Positions 18,263 through 27,287 of a DNA stretch of 64,000 bases are shown here, piece by piece. The stretch is from positions 1,240,001 through 1,304,000 of the forward strand of contig NZ_MSCJ01000003.1 of assembly GCF_002954615.1 (NCBI RefSeq), read 5' to 3'. The notes under the pieces were generated by a model. That model did no database searches, was not told the DNA's origin, and was given only the letters and a program-made list of their open reading frames with translations. This DNA is from Photobacterium angustum. Its GTDB lineage: Bacteria > Pseudomonadota > Gammaproteobacteria > Enterobacterales > Vibrionaceae. Every line of letters starts with the position of its first letter. Positions within the stretch are counted from its first letter, which is position 1. The position numbers and the translations under genes were made by a program.

Positions 18263-18324
18263 TAAACGATCATTTCATATAGGCATAATTGTGATTCAAA
18301 TAAGCAATGTCCCAAGGAAATATC

Positions 18325-20769
18325 GTGTCTAACTTAAAAAAGTCATTGAGCATTACTCGACGTAATGTATTAAAAAGTGGCTCTTTATTAGCTGCGAGTG
18401 TTGGTGGTATGTCCCTACCATTCACCAGCGTAAAAGCTCTAGCAAAAGAAACACCGACTAAACCTAATGAAAAAATCGTCTGGTCATCTTGTACTGTAAA
18501 CTGCGGTTCTCGATGTCCCTTACGAATGCATGTTGTTGATGGTGAAATAAAATATGTTGAAACAGATAATACTGGTGACGACATTTTCAACCATTCACAT
18601 CAAGTCAGAGCTTGTTTACGTGGACGCTCAATGCGCCAACGCGTATATAATCCCGACCGCTTAAAATATCCATTAAAACGTATTGGTAAACGCGGTGAAG
18701 GTAAGTTCCAACGTATTAGCTGGGATGAAGCTTTTGATATTATTGGTAATAGTCTTAAACATACCATTAACGAGTATGGAAATGACGCTGTTTACCTAAA
18801 TTACGGTACAGGTACCCTTGGTGGCACTGTTACTAAAAGTTGGGATCCTTCAAGTACGTTGATTGCTCGAATGATGAACCTATGCGGTGGTTACCTTAAC
18901 CATTACGGTGATTATTCTGCCGCAAATATTGAACGTATGAGTGAATTCTTTTACGGCTCATTTGTTGATAACAACAGTATTGATGACGTTCAAAATGCCG
19001 ACTTATGTATCATGTTTGGTAACAACCCTGCTGAAACTCGTATGTCTGGCGGTGGTCAGGTTCATAGTTTCGTTGATGGACAAAAGATCAATCATACCCG
19101 CACTATTTGTATTGATCCTCGCTATACGGACACCGCAGGTGGTCGAGAAGATCAATGGGTTCCGATTAAACATGGTACTGATGCTGCACTGTGTGCTGCG
19201 ATTGCCCATGTATTGATCACTGAAAACAAAGTCGACCAAGCTTTCCTTGATAAATATTGTGTTGGTTATGATGCGAAAACTCTTCCAGCATCTGCGCCAA
19301 AAAACGGTAGCTATAAAGACTATATCTTGGGTCATGGCAACGATAATACAGCTAAAACACCAGAGTGGGCTGCTCCTATTACAGGTATTCCAAGCGATAT
19401 AATCATTAAATTAGCCCGTGAAATTGGCAATTCTAACCGTATTTATATTACTCAAGGTTGGGGTTTACAACGCTCTGCTAATGGCGAACAAGCCTGTAAA
19501 GCTATCATGATGTTATCTCTACTGAGAGGTCAAGTAGGCCTTCAAGGTGGTGGTACTGGTGCTCGTGAAGGAAATCATAGTTATCCTTTTGTGCGCTTTC
19601 CTAAAGTAGAGAACCCAATCAAAACAGCCATTCCAATGTTCCTGTGGACCGACGCTATTTTCCGTGCTCATGAAATGACAGATAAAACGGATGGTCTTTT
19701 AGGTGCAGAAAAGCTTAATAACCCAATTAAGTTTATTTGGAACTATGCGGGTAACTGTTTAATCAACCAGCATTCTGATATCAACCGTACCCATGACATC
19801 CTACAAGATGAAAAAGCGTGTGAGATGATTGTTGTTATCGATAATCACATGACATCATCTGCAAAATATGCCGATATTGTGCTACCTGATTGTACAACTT
19901 CCGAACAGTCTGACTTCTGTATGGATGGCGCAGCGGCATCAATGCCTTACTTTATTTTCGCAAGCCAAGCAATTAAACCACGCTTTGAGTGTAAACCTAT
20001 TTACGACATCATGACGGGTGTAGCGAAGCGTATGGGTGTGGAACAAGCCTTTACTGAAGGTCGTACGCAAGAAGAATGGTTACAATGGATGTATGCCGAA
20101 ACCGTTAAACAAAACAACGATCCGCATCTTCCAGATTACGATACAATGCGTAAGCAAGGGATCTACAAAAAACAATTTGAACGTCCACATGTTCCTTATG
20201 AAGATTTCCGTGCAAACCCTGAAGCGAATCCATTGCCAACACCGTCAGGTAAAATTGAAATCTATTCTGAGCAATTAGCGACCATTGCTAAAGAATGGCA
20301 ATTAGACAGTGATGAGCATATTACGCCTATCCCTGAATACCATTCCACCTTTAATGGTTGGGATTCAAAAGATCGTAAAGAATACCCACTGCAACTTACT
20401 GGCTTCCACTATAAAGCTCGTGCCCACTCGACTTATGGCAACGTTGCCTTGTTAAAAGCAGCTGCACCACAAGAGCTATGGATGAACCCTATTGATGCAC
20501 AAACTCGCGGCATTAAAAATGGTGATCTTGTCAATGTGAGAAGCAAACAAGGTGAATTGAATGTTCGTGTGAAAGTAACACCGCGTATTATGCCGCATGT
20601 TACAGCACTAGGCGAAGGTGCTTGGTACTCTCCGAACAGTAAAGGTGTGGATCAAGCGGGTTCAATTAACGTATTGACCACCAGCCGACCTAGCCCACTG
20701 GCAAAGTCGAATCCATCTCATACCAACCTTGTTGAAGTTAAACTAGTGAAAAGCATGGGAGCTTCATAA
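18325..20769 (+). CDS. dmsA: Anaerobic DMSO reductase catalytic subunit DmsA
   Basis: This is a molybdopterin enzyme reducing DMSO and related S/N-oxides, exported folded by Tat (SITRRNVLKSG). The iron-sulfur motif CTVNCGSRC-x32-C (ending VRACLRGRS), the segment YGTGTLGGTVTKSW with the molybdenum-ligand serine, and GGYLNHYGDYS all match DmsA. I chose GTG 18325, 6 bases after AAGGA (18314-18318), giving 814 residues; an ATG at 18307 lies upstream of that ribosome site and lacks one. The stop overlaps dmsB (TAATG). Together with DmsBC it takes electrons from menaquinol. Confidence 0.93.
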   Translation: MSNLKKSLSITRRNVLKSGSLLAASVGGMSLPFTSVKALAKETPTKPNEKIVWSSCTVNCGSRCPLRMHVVDGEIKYVETDNTGDDIFNHSHQVRACLRGRSMRQRVYNPDRLKYPLKRIGKRGEGKFQRISWDEAFDIIGNSLKHTINEYGNDAVYLNYGTGTLGGTVTKSWDPSSTLIARMMNLCGGYLNHYGDYSAANIERMSEFFYGSFVDNNSIDDVQNADLCIMFGNNPAETRMSGGGQVHSFVDGQKINHTRTICIDPRYTDTAGGREDQWVPIKHGTDAALCAAIAHVLITENKVDQAFLDKYCVGYDAKTLPASAPKNGSYKDYILGHGNDNTAKTPEWAAPITGIPSDIIIKLAREIGNSNRIYITQGWGLQRSANGEQACKAIMMLSLLRGQVGLQGGGTGAREGNHSYPFVRFPKVENPIKTAIPMFLWTDAIFRAHEMTDKTDGLLGAEKLNNPIKFIWNYAGNCLINQHSDINRTHDILQDEKACEMIVVIDNHMTSSAKYADIVLPDCTTSEQSDFCMDGAAASMPYFIFASQAIKPRFECKPIYDIMTGVAKRMGVEQAFTEGRTQEEWLQWMYAETVKQNNDPHLPDYDTMRKQGIYKKQFERPHVPYEDFRANPEANPLPTPSGKIEIYSEQLATIAKEWQLDSDEHITPIPEYHSTFNGWDSKDRKEYPLQLTGFHYKARAHSTYGNVALLKAAAPQELWMNPIDAQTRGIKNGDLVNVRSKQGELNVRVKVTPRIMPHVTALGEGAWYSPNSKGVDQAGSINVLTTSRPSPLAKSNPSHTNLVEVKLVKSMGAS

Positions 20770-21401
20770 TGACACCTAAGAAACAATATGGCTTTTACAT
20801 CGATTCCAGTAAATGTACTGGTTGTAAAACCTGTCAGCTTTCATGTAAAGATAATAAAGATCTAGGTATAGACCGTAACTTCCGCCGTATTTATGAATAT
20901 GTTGGTGGAAACTGGAGTGAAAATAACGGCGTTTTTCGCCAAGATGTTTTCTCTTACTACCTTTCAATTTCATGTAATCACTGTTCTGATCCTGCATGTA
21001 CAAAAGTTTGCCCATCAGGTGCAATGCATAAGCGTGAAGAAGATGGTCTAGTTGTTGTTAACGAAGATGTCTGCATTGGTTGTAAATACTGCCATATGGC
21101 TTGTCCATACGGTGCACCACAATACAGTGAAGAAAAAGGTCACATGACGAAGTGTGACGGCTGTTTTGAACGTGTTGCTGAAGGACTAATGCCTATTTGT
21201 GTTGATAGTTGTCCACTGCGTGCCATCGAATTTGGTGAGATTAGTGAACTGCGTAAAAAATATGGTAGTAACGCAAATTGTGCACCATTGCCAGATTCAA
21301 GCATTACGCACCCGAATTTGATCATTAAATTAAATCCTAATGGTAAACCGGTTGGTGATACTAGCGGATTTTTACAAAACCCTAGAGAGGTTAAATCATG
21401 A
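20769..21401 (+). CDS. dmsB: DMSO reductase iron-sulfur subunit DmsB
   Basis: This 210-residue electron-transfer subunit has four 4Fe-4S cysteine clusters: CTGCKTCQLSC, CNHCSDPACTKVC, CIGCKYCHMAC, and CDGC with CVDSC. This is the DmsB/NrfC pattern. It carries electrons from DmsC to DmsA on the outer face of the inner membrane, riding on the DmsA Tat signal. It is coupled on both sides: start in the dmsA stop, stop overlapping the dmsC start (ATGA). Confidence 0.94.
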   Translation: MTPKKQYGFYIDSSKCTGCKTCQLSCKDNKDLGIDRNFRRIYEYVGGNWSENNGVFRQDVFSYYLSISCNHCSDPACTKVCPSGAMHKREEDGLVVVNEDVCIGCKYCHMACPYGAPQYSEEKGHMTKCDGCFERVAEGLMPICVDSCPLRAIEFGEISELRKKYGSNANCAPLPDSSITHPNLIIKLNPNGKPVGDTSGFLQNPREVKS

Positions 21402-22243
21402 TTTATCCTGAATTACCATTAGTCATCTTTACCGTTCTAGCACAGACAGCTGTTGGTAGTTATATCATTATGGCTTCGCGCCTGTCTGCAATGGGATCAA
21501 CATTCAAACAGCGCCGCCCTCTTGTTCTTAGCATGTTTATCTTATGGGCATTTATGGCCGTTGGTTTTGCAGCTTCAACGATGCACTTAGGCAGCCCATT
21601 CCGTGCATTCAATGCATTAAACCGTGTTGGACATTCAGGCCTTTCAAATGAGATCTTAACGGGAAGTCTATTTTTTGCTCTTGGTGGAATTTACTGGCTT
21701 GCTGATCTGTTTAAAGTCGCCAATGAGTCTATTTTAAAGCTTGCTCGTATAATTGTTTCAATTGCTGGTATTGTCTTTATGGCAGCAATGGTAAAAGTTT
21801 ATTTGATAAATACTGTGCCAGTTTGGAACAGTAGTTTTACTTATGTTGAATTTATTGGCACCGTATTAATGTCAGGAATACTATTAGCATATGTATTACT
21901 TAACTTCACAAACTCATCAAGTCGTGATCTCAATGTAAAATTGGCCATCTTAGGTGTAATCATTATCGCTCTACACCTCATTGTTACAGCGTGGCAATTA
22001 GTTGATATAGCTGAAATAACGACATCAATTCAAACAGGTGCTGACCATTTAGCAAACTACTCGGGTTCAATAGTTACGCGTTTAACTTTATTGGTTATTG
22101 CGGCTGGATTATGGATAACATCAGCTTTTAAAGCTTCGCTTACAACCAAGCTCGGCGTACTCGCGTTTATCGTAATGTTTATTGCTGAATTAATTGGCCG
22201 TGGTGTTTTTTACGGATTACATTTCACCGTCGGTCTTGTGTGA
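21398..22243 (+). CDS. dmsC: DMSO reductase membrane anchor DmsC
   Basis: This 281-residue integral membrane protein has about eight hydrophobic helices and starts YPELPLVIFTVLAQTAVGSY, the standard beginning of DmsC. The segment STMHLGSPFRAFNALNRVGHS includes the conserved His of helix II (HLG) implicated in quinol binding. It anchors DmsAB and oxidises menaquinol. It is the last gene of dmsABC; a hairpin follows. Confidence 0.93.
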   Translation: MIYPELPLVIFTVLAQTAVGSYIIMASRLSAMGSTFKQRRPLVLSMFILWAFMAVGFAASTMHLGSPFRAFNALNRVGHSGLSNEILTGSLFFALGGIYWLADLFKVANESILKLARIIVSIAGIVFMAAMVKVYLINTVPVWNSSFTYVEFIGTVLMSGILLAYVLLNFTNSSSRDLNVKLAILGVIIIALHLIVTAWQLVDIAEITTSIQTGADHLANYSGSIVTRLTLLVIAAGLWITSAFKASLTTKLGVLAFIVMFIAELIGRGVFYGLHFTVGLV

Positions 22244-22270
22244 TACGTGAATAAATCGAGATAAAACTAG

Positions 22271-22320
22271 AGGGTGTTGGTAGATTAAACAGATATATAT
22301 TTGTTATCAGTCAGCACCCT
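22271..22320 (+). terminator. Probable terminator after dmsABC
   Basis: AGGGTGTTG (22271-22279) and CAGCACCCT (22312-22320) pair with one G-T wobble, with a 32-base loop and a T/A-rich tail. Confidence 0.5.
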
Positions 22321-22432
22321 TTATTATATATATTTTAAATACATACTGATCTTTCCCTTATATCTCGCAAATATAAACTGTCTTATTTGCGTAAAACTTA
22401 CGTCATTGAAGTGTAACTCTTGAAGACTAAAT

Positions 22433-22446
22433 TTGGTATATACCAA
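22433..22446. promoter_or_regulatory. Putative PhnR operator (transporter operon), perfect palindrome
   Basis: TTGGTATATACCAA is a perfect 14-bp palindrome, 18 bases upstream of the ABC ATPase ATG. It is the best of four related sites at phn promoters and fits HutC-subfamily GntR operators. Confidence 0.68.
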
Positions 22447-22464
22447 TTAGTATGAGTTATCACC

Positions 22465-23538
22465 ATGAGTACATATCTCCAAATTGACAACCTTTGTAAG
22501 CATTTTGGTCAATTCACCGCCTTAAAGAATATCTCCCTCGCTATCAATAAGGGGGAATTTATTTGTTTTCTAGGTCCTTCTGGCTGCGGTAAGACAACTT
22601 TACTTCGCGCTATTGCTGGCATGGATATCGCGAGCTCAGGTCATATCATTCAAGATGGCAAAGACACGACTTTCCTTGCGCCAGAAAAACGTGATTTCGG
22701 TATAGTATTTCAATCTTATGCCCTATTCCCAAACCTAACGGTATCAGAAAATATTGCATTAGGCTTACGTAATCAAGGTAAATCTCATAAAACAGCGAGT
22801 GACATTGTCACATATTGGTTAGAACTTATTGGATTGCCAGATTCTGGTGAAAAGTACCCAAGCCAATTATCGGGTGGTCAACAACAACGTATTGCTCTGG
22901 CTCGCGCACTCGCCTTGTCACCGGGTTTACTATTACTCGATGAGCCTCTATCCGCATTAGATGCAAAAGTACGAACACACCTTCGTGATGAAATTTGCCA
23001 ACTTCAACGTAAACTTGGCATTACCACAATCATGGTAACTCACGATCAAGAAGAAGCTTTATCAATGGCTGACAGAATTGTTGTCATGAATCACGGTGTC
23101 ATTGAGCAAGTTGGTACACCTGAAGAAATCTATCAAAATCCTGCTTCGCGCTTTGTCGCAGAGTTCGTTGGTAGCATGAACTTTATTGATGCATCTGTTG
23201 TGAGTGACGATAAAATCCGAATTGGTGAAACTTTGTTACCTTCACCGAATGAGCATCTTAATCGTGGACAACGTATTGAATTAGGTCTGCGCCCTGAAGA
23301 TATTCATTTCACCGATAATAATCAACAATCAGCATATTCGATTCCTGTTCAAGTTGAAGATTTAGAATTTCAAGGTACTTACGTACGCGCAAATTGTCGA
23401 CTGCAAGGCTATAACCCCACTAAAAATATTAAAGTCGACGTACCAATTAGAGAACTACGACGTCTTGCCATTAAGGAAGGTCATTTCCTCTTCGTGAACA
23501 TCACTCAGCAATATACCCACATTTTTAAAGCTCAGTGA
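22465..23538 (+). CDS. phnT: 2-AEP ABC transporter ATP-binding protein
   Basis: This 357-residue ABC ATPase has Walker A GPSGCGKTT, Q-loop VFQSYALFP, signature LSGGQQQRIALARAL, Walker B LLLLDEPLSALD and the H-loop THDQEEAL, followed by a C-terminal TOBE-like regulatory domain from about residue 240. This is the layout of the MalK/PotA/PhnT group. Position 21 bases before the fused permease and the upstream phn-type operator mark it as the energising subunit for the binding protein at 16249. A spermidine or iron ATPase is the general alternative from sequence alone. Confidence 0.87.
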   Translation: MSTYLQIDNLCKHFGQFTALKNISLAINKGEFICFLGPSGCGKTTLLRAIAGMDIASSGHIIQDGKDTTFLAPEKRDFGIVFQSYALFPNLTVSENIALGLRNQGKSHKTASDIVTYWLELIGLPDSGEKYPSQLSGGQQQRIALARALALSPGLLLLDEPLSALDAKVRTHLRDEICQLQRKLGITTIMVTHDQEEALSMADRIVVMNHGVIEQVGTPEEIYQNPASRFVAEFVGSMNFIDASVVSDDKIRIGETLLPSPNEHLNRGQRIELGLRPEDIHFTDNNQQSAYSIPVQVEDLEFQGTYVRANCRLQGYNPTKNIKVDVPIRELRRLAIKEGHFLFVNITQQYTHIFKAQ

Positions 23539-23565
23539 TTTAACAATTTTAAAGGATTAATGATT

Positions 23566-25317
23566 ATGGCTTCTCTACTTCCAGCTAAAGCTATCCCAAA
23601 TAGTCGTCATCAAATAACATCGATACCACTCAATGTGCGTTTGGCAATTTTGAAAAATACTGTTACTAAGAACAACTTTATTATTGCGGTCATACTCATT
23701 TTACTTTTAGTAATGATGGGGACTTTTGTTATAGCACCACTCTTTTCTATGCTTCAAAAGAGCATGCAAAATGACACTGGACAATTTGTTGGTTTAGCCA
23801 ATTTTGTAGAGTATTTTTCATACTCTTCAGTATGGCAATCAATCAGAAATACGCTCTTTATTGGTGTTACTGTCACTTCTCTCGTTGGTCTATTTGCTTT
23901 TTGTTACGCATACGCTTTAACCCGCAGTTGTATGCCATTTAAAGGGTTATTTAGTATTTTAGGAACAGCGCCAATCCTCGCACCTTCGCTGTTACCAGCA
24001 CTCAGTTTAATCTATATCTTAGGTAATCAAGGGATTGCTAAAGAACTTCTAATGGGGCACTCCATTTATGGCCCAATAGGAATAACTATTGGTTTAACCT
24101 TCTGGTGTTTTCCTCATGCTTTGATGATCATCAAAACGTCACTTCGCACCTCAGATGCAAGATTATACGAAGCAGCAAAAGCTCTTAATACTTCGCCATT
24201 AAAAACATTTTTTATCGTGACGTTACCAGGAGCGAAATACGGTGTGATAAGTGCGTTGATTGTGGTATTTACACTTGTTGTATGTGATTTTTCAGTACCT
24301 AAGGTTATCGGCGGTAGCTATAACATTCTGGCAACTGATATTTTCAAACAAGTAGTTGGTCAACAAAACTTTGAGATGGGTGCGGTAACCAGTGTTGCGT
24401 TACTGGTGCCAGCAATTCTTGCTTTTACGGCTGATCGTTGGGTACAGAAAAAACAAAAAGGGCTATTTGATTCTCGCTCTGTCGCTTATGTGCCTCAAGC
24501 TAACTTTATCCGAGATGGTTTATGCTTTATTTTTTGTAGCCTTATTTGTCTCGTTATTATAGCAATTATTGGTATGGCGATTTACGGCTCGCTCGTCACA
24601 TTTTGGCCATGGAATACCACCCTTAGTCTTCATAATTATAACTTTGCGCAATTTAGTGCATCCGGTTGGGAACCATATTTTAATTCGATTAAGTTAGGTG
24701 TATTGGTTGCCGTTTTCGGAACAATAACCATTTTTCTAGGTGCATACTGTATTGAAAAAGGACGCTGTCTGGGTCCGCTTCGTCAATTGCTACAAATGTT
24801 TGCAATTATTCCAATGGCAGTTCCTGGAATGGTGCTTGGTTTAGGTTATATTTTCTTTTTTAATAATAGCGCGAACCCGCTAACAATTATTTACGGCACA
24901 CTTACTATTCTGGTCATTAACACAATAATGCATTACTACACTGTGGGTCATATGACGGCAGTCACGGCATTAAAACAATTACCTGAAGAAATCGAAGCAA
25001 TTTCGGCATCATTAAAACTGCCGCAATATAAAGCATTTTTTAAAGTTACTTTACCTGTGTGCGCACCAGCGATTCTGGATATTTTTGTCTATTTGTTTGT
25101 TAATGCAATGACGACAACCTCTGCGATTATATTTTTATATTCAACAGATACTATGCCAGCGTCAGTTTCTGTACTAAATATGGATGAAGCAGGACAAACA
25201 GGACCAGCAGCAGCAATGGCTGTGATGTTATTAATCACAACGGCAATGGTGAAAATAAGTTATGTTGGTGTCAGTCAATTACTTGAAAGAACAACACAAA
25301 CATGGCGTAAACGGTAA
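23566..25317 (+). CDS. phnU: 2-AEP ABC transporter permease, two-domain fusion
   Basis: This 583-residue inner-membrane protein has about 12 hydrophobic helices in two homologous halves, each with a permease-type EAA loop: YEAAKALNTSPLKTFFIVTLPG in the first and EAISASLKLPQYKAFFKVTLP in the second. The fusion does the job of separate PhnU and PhnV subunits and is the form found in PhnS2-T2-U2/AepXVW-type systems. I prefer ATG 23566, 9 bases after AAAGGA, over ATG 23560, which is only 3 bases from it. A terminator follows. Confidence 0.87.
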   Translation: MASLLPAKAIPNSRHQITSIPLNVRLAILKNTVTKNNFIIAVILILLLVMMGTFVIAPLFSMLQKSMQNDTGQFVGLANFVEYFSYSSVWQSIRNTLFIGVTVTSLVGLFAFCYAYALTRSCMPFKGLFSILGTAPILAPSLLPALSLIYILGNQGIAKELLMGHSIYGPIGITIGLTFWCFPHALMIIKTSLRTSDARLYEAAKALNTSPLKTFFIVTLPGAKYGVISALIVVFTLVVCDFSVPKVIGGSYNILATDIFKQVVGQQNFEMGAVTSVALLVPAILAFTADRWVQKKQKGLFDSRSVAYVPQANFIRDGLCFIFCSLICLVIIAIIGMAIYGSLVTFWPWNTTLSLHNYNFAQFSASGWEPYFNSIKLGVLVAVFGTITIFLGAYCIEKGRCLGPLRQLLQMFAIIPMAVPGMVLGLGYIFFFNNSANPLTIIYGTLTILVINTIMHYYTVGHMTAVTALKQLPEEIEAISASLKLPQYKAFFKVTLPVCAPAILDIFVYLFVNAMTTTSAIIFLYSTDTMPASVSVLNMDEAGQTGPAAAMAVMLLITTAMVKISYVGVSQLLERTTQTWRKR

Positions 25318-25325
25318 ATAATATA

Positions 25326-25347
25326 AGGGCAAGGGAACGCTTGCCCT
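25326..25347 (+). terminator. Terminator after the phosphonate transporter genes
   Basis: AGGGCAAG (25326-25333) pairs with CTTGCCCT (25340-25347), extended by weaker A/T pairs, then CTTGTATATT. Confidence 0.65.
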
Positions 25348-25445
25348 CTTGTATATTAATACTTTTATAATTCTATTTTATATCCATATAATACTGTTTA
25401 ACGGATAAAAATTAAATTCGGCACCAGTTAAAAGAGAGTGGTTTA

Positions 25446-26147
25446 GTGCAATATTTAAAGATCAAGGATGCTATTTTTGAACAAATTGAATCAGGTCAAT
25501 TAGGACAAAAACTGCCATCAGAAAGAAAATTGGCAGAGTCGTTTAACACAACTCGTATTACCTTGAGAGAAGCATTATCGTTACTTGAGTCTGAGGGAAA
25601 ACTCTTTAGAGAAGATCGTCGTGGTTGGTTTATATCACCCCAACCATTAATTTATGATCCAACGAATACCACAGAGTTTCCTGCAATGGCGATGGCACAA
25701 GGTCGCACTCCCCGATCGGAGTTACTTTCTGCTGAATTAGTCAAACCCAATAAGCAAATAGCACAATTACTACAAACTACCACTGAAGATGAATTGTATC
25801 GAATCAAGCGTTTACGTTTTCTCGATAATCGCCCTGTCGTTGTAGTAACCAACTACATCTTACCGTCATTCTTTCCAGATTTACTGGAAACAGATTTTAC
25901 TCACTCTCTCAGTATTATTTACCGTGAACATTACAAACGCATATATTCAAAAACGCGCTATCGTGTGAGCACTACATCATTAACAGGCTCTACAGCGACA
26001 GCGCTTCGTGCTACAGCAGGTAGTCCTGCTATGTTTGTAGAACGCTTAAATTATGATCAATATAATAATCTTATTGACTGTGACTTGGAATATTGGCGCC
26101 ATGATGCAATATGTATTCAATCCCTTGCCACTTTAAAGAATACTTAG
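25446..26147 (+). CDS. phnR: GntR-family (HutC/UTRA) regulator, probable PhnR
   Basis: This 233-residue regulator has an N-terminal GntR winged helix (KLPSERKLAESFNTTRITLREALSLLESEG, about residues 20-50) and a C-terminal UTRA effector domain (about 85-225, including YRIKRLRFLDNRPVVV). This is the HutC subfamily that includes PhnR/PhnF. It starts with GTG, after AGAGAG. Position at the end of the transporter block and the four upstream palindromes point to control by 2-AEP or a breakdown product. No such palindrome is seen before its own start. The stop overlaps the convergent VirK-like gene by four bases. Confidence 0.85.
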   Translation: MQYLKIKDAIFEQIESGQLGQKLPSERKLAESFNTTRITLREALSLLESEGKLFREDRRGWFISPQPLIYDPTNTTEFPAMAMAQGRTPRSELLSAELVKPNKQIAQLLQTTTEDELYRIKRLRFLDNRPVVVVTNYILPSFFPDLLETDFTHSLSIIYREHYKRIYSKTRYRVSTTSLTGSTATALRATAGSPAMFVERLNYDQYNNLIDCDLEYWRHDAICIQSLATLKNT

Positions 26148-27025
26148 TGAACGATAGAAACTGCGTCTAACTTCTCTTTCAACTCTTGATCGTATTCATC
26201 TAACCACGCATAGCGTTCGCGATACATTTTACGCTTTGGTCGTTTAATGTCTTCCATTGCGCGACGCTCTGTGTGTAATGGTAACAAATAGAAGTCATCA
26301 TTGAATTCTTCACCATTATGCTCTTGCCATAATTGGTCATAGTTAAGATTAATCGTTGACGCTTTTTTACCGTAACGCTTAGCGGTGTATACATGCGCAC
26401 TATTTTTAACCGCATAGATATGTTCAATATTCATATCATTAGCAAATAAACGTAAGGTTTCAACCATAAATGACTTTGGTCGTAAGCCATAAAAAGCTTT
26501 CGTAAATAAGCGGCTAAATCCATTATCGTTAGCACCACCTTGCATACAACCAACATAAATATCGTTATCAATAACGGTAAATGCGATAGCGTAATAACGG
26601 TGATCGTTGCTATCTGTCAGTATTAACGCTAACTCACCCTCGCGACGATAAGTATGATCAAAACTTAGTTTGACTTGATAGGATTTATCCTCAATATCAA
26701 AGCTATAAAGCTCTAATTCATCAGTATAAATAGTATGGCGAGCTGAGTCTGAAAAATGGTTTTCCATCCAGTTATAATGTTTTTTTAAAACCTCAACAAT
26801 TTGATTTTTAGAAAAACACGTAGCCAAATAGGGTTTTGTAAAGCGCATTAAAAATTCAGGTTGCTGCTCAATGACTTCTTGTCGTTGGGCATTTGAAAAG
26901 AAATGAGCAAGTTCTTTATATTGGCGTGAATATACCATTGCTCTAAACGCATATTTAGCGATAGACAATGTTTTACCGTGATTTTTATGACTGTAAGCGA
27001 GTTTTGCAGACTTTAATATACTCAT
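26144..27025 (-). CDS. VirK/YbjX-family (DUF535) protein
   Basis: This 293-residue protein fits the DUF535 family, which includes Shigella VirK and E. coli YbjX. Markers are LTKPYLATCF-like FTKPYLATCFSKNQIVEVLKKHY, the central EGELALILTDSNDHRYYAIAFTV and YVGCMQGGANDN, and GLRPKSFMVETLRLFA. No signal peptide or membrane segment is evident. The biochemical role is unknown; members have been linked to surface-protein localisation and peptide resistance. It is transcribed alone and converges on phnR. Confidence 0.83.
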   Translation of the reverse strand: MSILKSAKLAYSHKNHGKTLSIAKYAFRAMVYSRQYKELAHFFSNAQRQEVIEQQPEFLMRFTKPYLATCFSKNQIVEVLKKHYNWMENHFSDSARHTIYTDELELYSFDIEDKSYQVKLSFDHTYRREGELALILTDSNDHRYYAIAFTVIDNDIYVGCMQGGANDNGFSRLFTKAFYGLRPKSFMVETLRLFANDMNIEHIYAVKNSAHVYTAKRYGKKASTINLNYDQLWQEHNGEEFNDDFYLLPLHTERRAMEDIKRPKRKMYRERYAWLDEYDQELKEKLDAVSIVH

Positions 27026-27176
27026 TAGATGTCTCTAATCTTGTTTTTCGTAATTGTATACGAATTAAGTATAAAAGAGTAACTGATAGAATTATATTTG
27101 TTACATTTAATTATCTTCACTAAATAGAAGATGAAAGGTACTATCCATTCAACACAATAATGAGCAGAGAAATATC

Positions 27177-27281
27177 ATGGAAAAATTAATGCCATACCTT
27201 GCTAAATTCGCCTTTACTGTCTCTATGGTTATGTTTGTAGCTGGCGGAGGTATGGCACTATATGCGATGTTTTACGGTTAA
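27177..27281 (+). CDS. Possible 34-residue single-span membrane peptide
   Basis: A short open frame starts at ATG 27177 after an AGAGA-type ribosome site and codes for 34 residues, beginning MEKLMPYLAKF. Residues 9-33 form one hydrophobic segment (FTVSMVMFVAGGGMALYA). The gap it occupies, between two minus-strand genes, is otherwise empty and 262 bases long. Composition fits the small membrane proteins common in enterics and vibrios. It does not resemble any I can name. Confidence 0.5.
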   Translation: MEKLMPYLAKFAFTVSMVMFVAGGGMALYAMFYG

Positions 27282-27287
27282 TTAACG

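Noticed and set aside
18307..18324. ATG start six codons upstream of the chosen dmsA start
   Set aside because: No ribosome site before it, while AAGGA is ideally placed for GTG 18325.
18185..18324. Possible extra phn-type palindrome in the chaperone/dmsA promoter region
   Set aside because: No GGTATA..ACC core found, which supports independent control of the dms genes.
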